DNA of 16,615 nt from JALZEG01 sp046263255 (lineage in GTDB: Bacteria > Actinomycetota > CADDZG01 > WHSQ01), in NCBI GenBank assembly GCA_046263255.1, contig JBHELD010000037.1, positions 1 to 16,615 on the forward strand. The letters are read 5' to 3'. Position numbers and translations under genes: made by a program. This document shows positions 12,988-16,615 of this stretch, piece after piece. The notes beneath the pieces were generated by a model that had not been told where the DNA came from, made no database searches, and was given only the letters and a program-made list of their open reading frames with translations. The stretch's first letter is position 1, and each line of letters starts with the position of its first letter.

Positions 12988-15771
12988 CTATACACATTTC
13001 CGGCAATTCCGCGGGTGCCGCCGCGGGTCGTACGTCCCCCGCAGCCGCTCGTACATCTCGACGAGAGCGGGGGCGTCGCACACCTCCTCGGCGCTCTCCT
13101 TCGCGAGAGCCCGCATCAGCCGCTCGTATTCCAGGCCCAGGCTGCGACCGATCCACTCGCCCAGGCGGACCAGGTTGTCGAACTCGTCTACGGCGAGGAA
13201 CCGGTCGTGGGTCGGGTAGCGCGGGTAGATCCTGTCCCGCAGCGAGAACGAGAGCGCGTTGATCGGCGCGTCCTTCGCCGGCATCGCGTTGCCGTAGAAG
13301 AGCAGCCCGGTCTCGCACTCGTCGGGGCCCACGCCCCCGCAGGTGTGGTAGCGAACGAGCCCCACCGCGACGGCACGATCCGGCAGGCCCCGCTCCGGTG
13401 CGATCAAGGGCGTGACGTCGATGTCGATCTCCGCGCCGCACTCGATGCGAGCGAGCACCCGCGCCGCCTCCAGCGTCTCGAGCGATTCGGGGGCGTCGCC
13501 GCTCGCGTCGACGCAATAGATCCATCTGCAGCGGCGGCGCACGAGCTCGACGAGGCCGAGGTTCTCCCGGTGACCCCCGTCTGTGACGTAGACGTACGGG
13601 TCGTCCGTGTCGTGGACGCCGAAGACCTCCTTCAGCAGGTACGTCAAGCGAGGCCGCTTCCATCGGCCCGACTGCGGGTACCGGGGGTTCGGCATCCACA
13701 CCCCGAGCCGGACGTTCAGCGCGGCCAACAGCGCGTTCGTCGTCCCCGGGCTCTGCCGCCCCATCGCGGAGGTGAACGCGGCCCCCGACACGGCGACGGC
13801 GGCCGACACCGACCCGAGCCGCGGCGCCCACCGCCACGGCTTGCGCAGCCGGGCGACGTAGGCGTCGGAGGCGACGAGATGATCTGCCGTCACGACCCGG
13901 GTGCCGGAGGAGTCCCATCGCGGCTCGCTGATGCCGACGGCGTCGTCGGAGAACGTGAAGGCCAGCGCGCGCACGCCCGTCACGTCGTCACGGTTCTGCG
14001 CTGCGGCGCATACCAGCAGCTTCGGCCCCGGGCGTCCGGCATAGTCGTGCCAGTCCCCCTCTGCTTCGAGCGACAGCGGGTACACGCCCCTGTACGCGGG
14101 TGCGCCGAGTGCACGCTTGGCCTCGTCCTGCGTCGTCGCGAACGTCGAGCGCAGCCGCAGGTATTGGATGCGGAACAGCGACCAGGTCTGCGCGTTCGCA
14201 AGCGCGTAGAAGAGGACGGCGGCTCCGGCGACCGCGGCGTACGCGCCCGCCGGCCACGCGAACGCGCCCACGCCGTATGCGGCGTCCGTCGCGACCTTCC
14301 CGCCGAGCAACAGCGCCAGCAGTCCCACCAGCAAGCCGCCGAGACGCAGCACGCTCCGTGCGAACGGCCTCAGGAACGCGAGCAGCGCGACGGCGGCGAT
14401 ACCGGCAGCCGTCACCGCGCCGGCGAACCACGCACCTCCCGTCACCCCGGAGAACGGAAGGTCCACCAGCAGCTTGGGCACCTCCGCGAGCGCGAGCGGC
14501 ACCCCCACGAGAGCGGCGAGCAACACGACGCCGCCCCCGGCAAGCGCGCCCGCCGCGCGCAGCGCGAGGGAGCGGCCGCGCTCCCACAGGAACAACGACG
14601 CGGAGGCGGAGACCAGCGCGAGCGCGAGCCCGACGGCCCCCGGCCGCCACAGGCGCGCGTCCACCCACAGCGACTGCAGATCGACGCCGCGGTAGTCGAA
14701 GGTGCGCAGGTCCGGCTGCACGACCCACGACGAGGCGAACCTGCCGGCGGGCCACGCCACCACGCACACGAGGACGCCCAGGACCGCGAGGTTGAGCGCG
14801 ATCAGGACGAGGCCCGTCACGACGTTCGCCGGCGTGCCGCCGCGCCCCGTCGCCAGGTAGCGGCGGTTCTTCCTCACGTACGCGAACAGGTCGGGCTCCG
14901 ACGGCGGCTCGAGGAGGCGGTCGCGGCCCCCTTCTGGAGGCGGCTCGACGCGGCCGGCCTCGGCGGCGCGACCGCGTGCGATGAACCATGCGCCGGCGGC
15001 GTACGCGCCGCCCGAAACCGCCGCGATCCAGCGGGCGCGCCGGAAGATCGCTCGGCGATCGAGGGCGCGCAGCGCGCCGGTCGCGAAGCTCGCCGACCGG
15101 ATCCCTCCGCCCGACAGACAGATGCCGGTGTCGTTGCCGACCGGCGGGACGAGCGCCGTTCCCTGCGCAGGCTGCGGGGGCTGCGGTGTCCTCACGTTCG
15201 CGAGCGCCGCAGCCGCCGCCGCGCAGAGGGCCCCGATCGAGCCGGCGGCGAGCCCCCACTTCCACCAGCCGGCCACCCCTGCCGCGGCCGCGTCGAAGTC
15301 CTCGAGGCTCAACCTGCCCTCGGCGTCGCTCACTCCGCGGAGCACGAAGAGGTTCTCGACGACGTCGGCCACCCCGGTCGCCGCCGGGAGCCACGCGACC
15401 CACGCCAGGCCCTTCCGCACCCGGGATATCCGCCACGCCCGCGGCCACAGCCACACCAGCGCCACGGTCCCCACGAGCGCATAGAGCCCGATGACGCCGA
15501 GGTCCCACCAGACCGCCGCGCGCGCTTCCGCAGCCGTGAGACCGGCGCAACCGGGCGCGACCTCGGTAAGGAAGAACCCCGCGTCCCCGGAGAGCGCCGC
15601 GCCGACGTGGAAGACGCACGTCCCGTCGTGTCCCGGCGCGGCACCCCCGGCGACGGCCCAGCCGATCGCCGCACCCACGACGACCGTCGCGACGACGACG
15701 TAGGCCGGGACGACGTAGCGGACGAGGCGTCCCGGGCCGGTCGCGACCGAAGGGCCCGCGTGGCCGAGCAC
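12988..15771 (-). CDS. Membrane-embedded patatin-like phospholipase
   Basis: A 927-residue protein with patatin catalytic elements: the oxyanion loop GGGIRSASFATGALRAL (221-237), the nucleophile S253 in AVSGGAY and the catalytic Asp D731 in TDGGHRENLGLVELVRR. There are helices before the catalytic part (about 18-43, 88-108 and 168-191) and a further set between Ser and Asp (about 316-340, 378-396, 403-428, 446-467, 474-490, 505-525). The segment AVAVSGAAFTSAMG (657-670) and NVRLGVWMPNPR (686-697) recall a large, little-studied group of bacterial patatin-like proteins, from memory. The C-terminus ends CRKC V. GTG 15771 follows GGAG by 7 nt. It should act on membrane lipids; substrate is unknown. 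It starts 188 nt after the ccdA stop. Confidence 0.87.
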   Translation of the reverse strand: MLGHAGPSVATGPGRLVRYVVPAYVVVATVVVGAAIGWAVAGGAAPGHDGTCVFHVGAALSGDAGFFLTEVAPGCAGLTAAEARAAVWWDLGVIGLYALVGTVALVWLWPRAWRISRVRKGLAWVAWLPAATGVADVVENLFVLRGVSDAEGRLSLEDFDAAAAGVAGWWKWGLAAGSIGALCAAAAAALANVRTPQPPQPAQGTALVPPVGNDTGICLSGGGIRSASFATGALRALDRRAIFRRARWIAAVSGGAYAAGAWFIARGRAAEAGRVEPPPEGGRDRLLEPPSEPDLFAYVRKNRRYLATGRGGTPANVVTGLVLIALNLAVLGVLVCVVAWPAGRFASSWVVQPDLRTFDYRGVDLQSLWVDARLWRPGAVGLALALVSASASLFLWERGRSLALRAAGALAGGGVVLLAALVGVPLALAEVPKLLVDLPFSGVTGGAWFAGAVTAAGIAAVALLAFLRPFARSVLRLGGLLVGLLALLLGGKVATDAAYGVGAFAWPAGAYAAVAGAAVLFYALANAQTWSLFRIQYLRLRSTFATTQDEAKRALGAPAYRGVYPLSLEAEGDWHDYAGRPGPKLLVCAAAQNRDDVTGVRALAFTFSDDAVGISEPRWDSSGTRVVTADHLVASDAYVARLRKPWRWAPRLGSVSAAVAVSGAAFTSAMGRQSPGTTNALLAALNVRLGVWMPNPRYPQSGRWKRPRLTYLLKEVFGVHDTDDPYVYVTDGGHRENLGLVELVRRRCRWIYCVDASGDAPESLETLEAARVLARIECGAEIDIDVTPLIAPERGLPDRAVAVGLVRYHTCGGVGPDECETGLLFYGNAMPAKDAPINALSFSLRDRIYPRYPTHDRFLAVDEFDNLVRLGEWIGRSLGLEYERLMRALAKESAEEVCDAPALVEMYERLRGTYDPRRHPRNCRKCV

Positions 15772-15959
15772 CGCTAGCTCCGCGGAGCGACCGGCCGGCG
15801 GGACCGCGACCGGGACCGGAGCAGGACCCCGTCGAAGATCGGCGTCTGGTGAGCCCCCAAAGAAGACCTTCCCCCGGTCGTGCCGCGTGCGGACGGAGTC
15901 CTCGGAATGATCTCAAAGGGACGTGCCGTCTCCGGGGATTACGAATGCCGGCGTGACCG
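15772..15959. other. Gap between ccdA and the patatin gene
   Basis: 188 bases with no credible gene. A short + strand frame from GTG 15850 has no ribosome site or protein-like composition. No clear terminator for ccdA and no clear promoter for the lipase were seen. The lipase gene could be read from the ccdA promoter or from its own. Confidence 0.5.
15777..15788. promoter_or_regulatory. 12-bp palindrome covering the ribosome site of the patatin gene
   Basis: GCTCCGCGGAGC is a perfect palindrome whose minus-strand right half contains the GGAG Shine-Dalgarno for GTG 15771. It could hide the ribosome site in a hairpin or be an operator. A chance occurrence is possible in such GC-rich DNA. Confidence 0.35.
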
Positions 15960-16615
15960 TCAGATGTTCGCCAGGAAGTCGAGGTTGAGCGCGAGGAACG
16001 TCCTCTGCATCCATATCGAGATCTGGAAGAGCTGGTTCGTGACGAAGAGCAGCCCGACGACGACCATAGCCGTGCCGCTGACGACACCGACCGCGCGCGT
16101 GTGCCGGCGCAGCCAGCCGACGACCCGGCTCAGTCGAGTGATCCCGAGGCCCGCCGCGACGAACGGAACGCCGAGGCCGAGTGAGTAGGCCCCGAGCAAC
16201 GCGGCCCCCTTCCCGGCTCCTCCGGCGGAGCCGTTCCCGGCCGCCATCGTGAGCACGGAGCCGAGAACCGGGCCGATGCACGGGCTCCACCCGAACGCGA
16301 ACGCGCCGCCGAGGACGGCGCTCCCCCACAGGCCCGAGCCCGGGCGGGGCCGGAAGCGCGCCTCGCGCTGCAGCGGCCCGATGCGGAAGACGCCGAGGAA
16401 CACGAGCCCGAGGAAGATGATGAAGATCCCGCCGGCGATCCGCAGCTGGTCCTGGTAGTCGTTGAGGAGCGAGCCGAGCAACGTCGCGGTCGCGCCGAGA
16501 GGCACGAAGACCACCGTGAACCCGAGGACGAAGACGGCTGCAGCGGCCGCGGCGCGAGCGGGGGCGCGGGCGGTGTCGGGAGCGGTCGCGGAGATCCCCG
16601 ACATGTACGAGATGT
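15960..16615 (-). CDS. ccdA: Cytochrome c biogenesis protein CcdA (5' end outside the window)
   Basis: The C-terminal 218 or so residues of a CcdA/DsbD-type membrane thiol transporter. Visible are VFVLGFTVVFVPLGA, GGIFIIFLGLVFLG, the second redox Cys in FGWSPCIGPVLGSVL, then three more helices and the end LDFLANI. An ATG at 16604 opens the frame within the window, but the frame continues to the edge as ISYMSGISA. That matches the usual end of the first helical hairpin (PGYxSYxSG), so the true start and the first Cys (SPCVLP region) lie beyond 16615. CcdA carries electrons from cytoplasmic thioredoxin to extracytoplasmic thiol proteins that reduce apocytochrome c Cys before haem attachment. 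This fits the dihaem cytochrome c gene in the window. Confidence 0.92.
   Translation of the reverse strand, partial: ISYMSGISATAPDTARAPARAAAAAAVFVLGFTVVFVPLGATATLLGSLLNDYQDQLRIAGGIFIIFLGLVFLGVFRIGPLQREARFRPRPGSGLWGSAVLGGAFAFGWSPCIGPVLGSVLTMAAGNGSAGGAGKGAALLGAYSLGLGVPFVAAGLGITRLSRVVGWLRRHTRAVGVVSGTAMVVVGLLFVTNQLFQISIWMQRTFLALNLDFLANI

Noticed and set aside
12931..15777. 948-codon + strand frame opposite the patatin gene
   Set aside because: It is antisense to a gene with clear catalytic motifs and membrane helices. Its Arg/His/Gln-rich make-up is typical of a GC-rich shadow frame.
16604..16604. ATG at 16604 as the start of ccdA
   Set aside because: The frame continues to the window edge with ISYMSG, which fits the end of the first CcdA helical hairpin, and the first redox Cys would be missing.
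1..16615. tRNA or rRNA genes, insertion sequences, CRISPR arrays, prophage genes
   Set aside because: None seen on either strand. The window reads as a stable chromosomal region without signs of recent mobile elements.

Overview
The window is very GC-rich, with short gaps, many GTG starts and an Actinomycetota-like gene order (rex followed directly by hemA-hemC-hemD, as known from Streptomyces). The split cytochrome b (b6 plus subunit IV) and the long Ala/Pro-rich tail on subunit IV do not fit a typical Streptomyces or Mycobacterium bc1 complex. I infer a deep-branching, probably aerobic or facultative actinobacterium (for example Rubrobacteria or Thermoleophilia). The lineage is inference.

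Region 1 (1-4958, + strand) is a respiratory operon: the tail of an unknown gene, a 2[4Fe-4S] ferredoxin, a b6-type cytochrome b, subunit IV, a two-helix Rieske protein, a membrane-anchored dihaem cytochrome c, an uncharacterised acidic membrane protein and a 59-residue lipoprotein. Together they should form a menaquinol:cytochrome c oxidoreductase of the b6f-like type with an unusual set of accessory subunits.

Region 2 (4992-11931, - strand) is a compact tetrapyrrole operon read toward region 1: rex, hemA, hemC, a cobA-hemD fusion, hemB, hemL and a small two-helix membrane protein. It makes 5-aminolevulinate from glutamyl-tRNA and carries it to uroporphyrinogen III. A perfect Rex operator (11941-11958) sits directly in front of rex, so NADH/NAD+ ratio probably controls the whole operon. 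Several genes overlap by 4 to 20 nt, and two appear to use rare CTG or TTG starts inside NTGA stop/start overlaps.

Region 3 (11959-12987) is sparse. It has a roughly 370-base leader with inverted repeats and three perfect 13-bp direct repeats, a Tat-exported Cys-rich mini-protein (88 aa), a GC-rich 16-bp repeat cluster, a hairpin terminator and a small 56-residue gene on the - strand.

Region 4 (12988-16615, - strand) holds a 927-residue membrane-embedded patatin-like lipase whose catalytic Ser and Asp are separated by a multi-helix insertion, and the 3' part of ccdA, a c-type cytochrome maturation gene cut by the window edge. Its N-terminal first Cys lies outside the window.

Taken together, haem synthesis, redox sensing, c-type cytochrome maturation and the haem-rich bc complex lie side by side. 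The most unusual items are the bc complex details (a haem c_i-type Cys, APWY in place of PEWY, extra subunits), the Tat mini-protein with its structured leader, and the split patatin.
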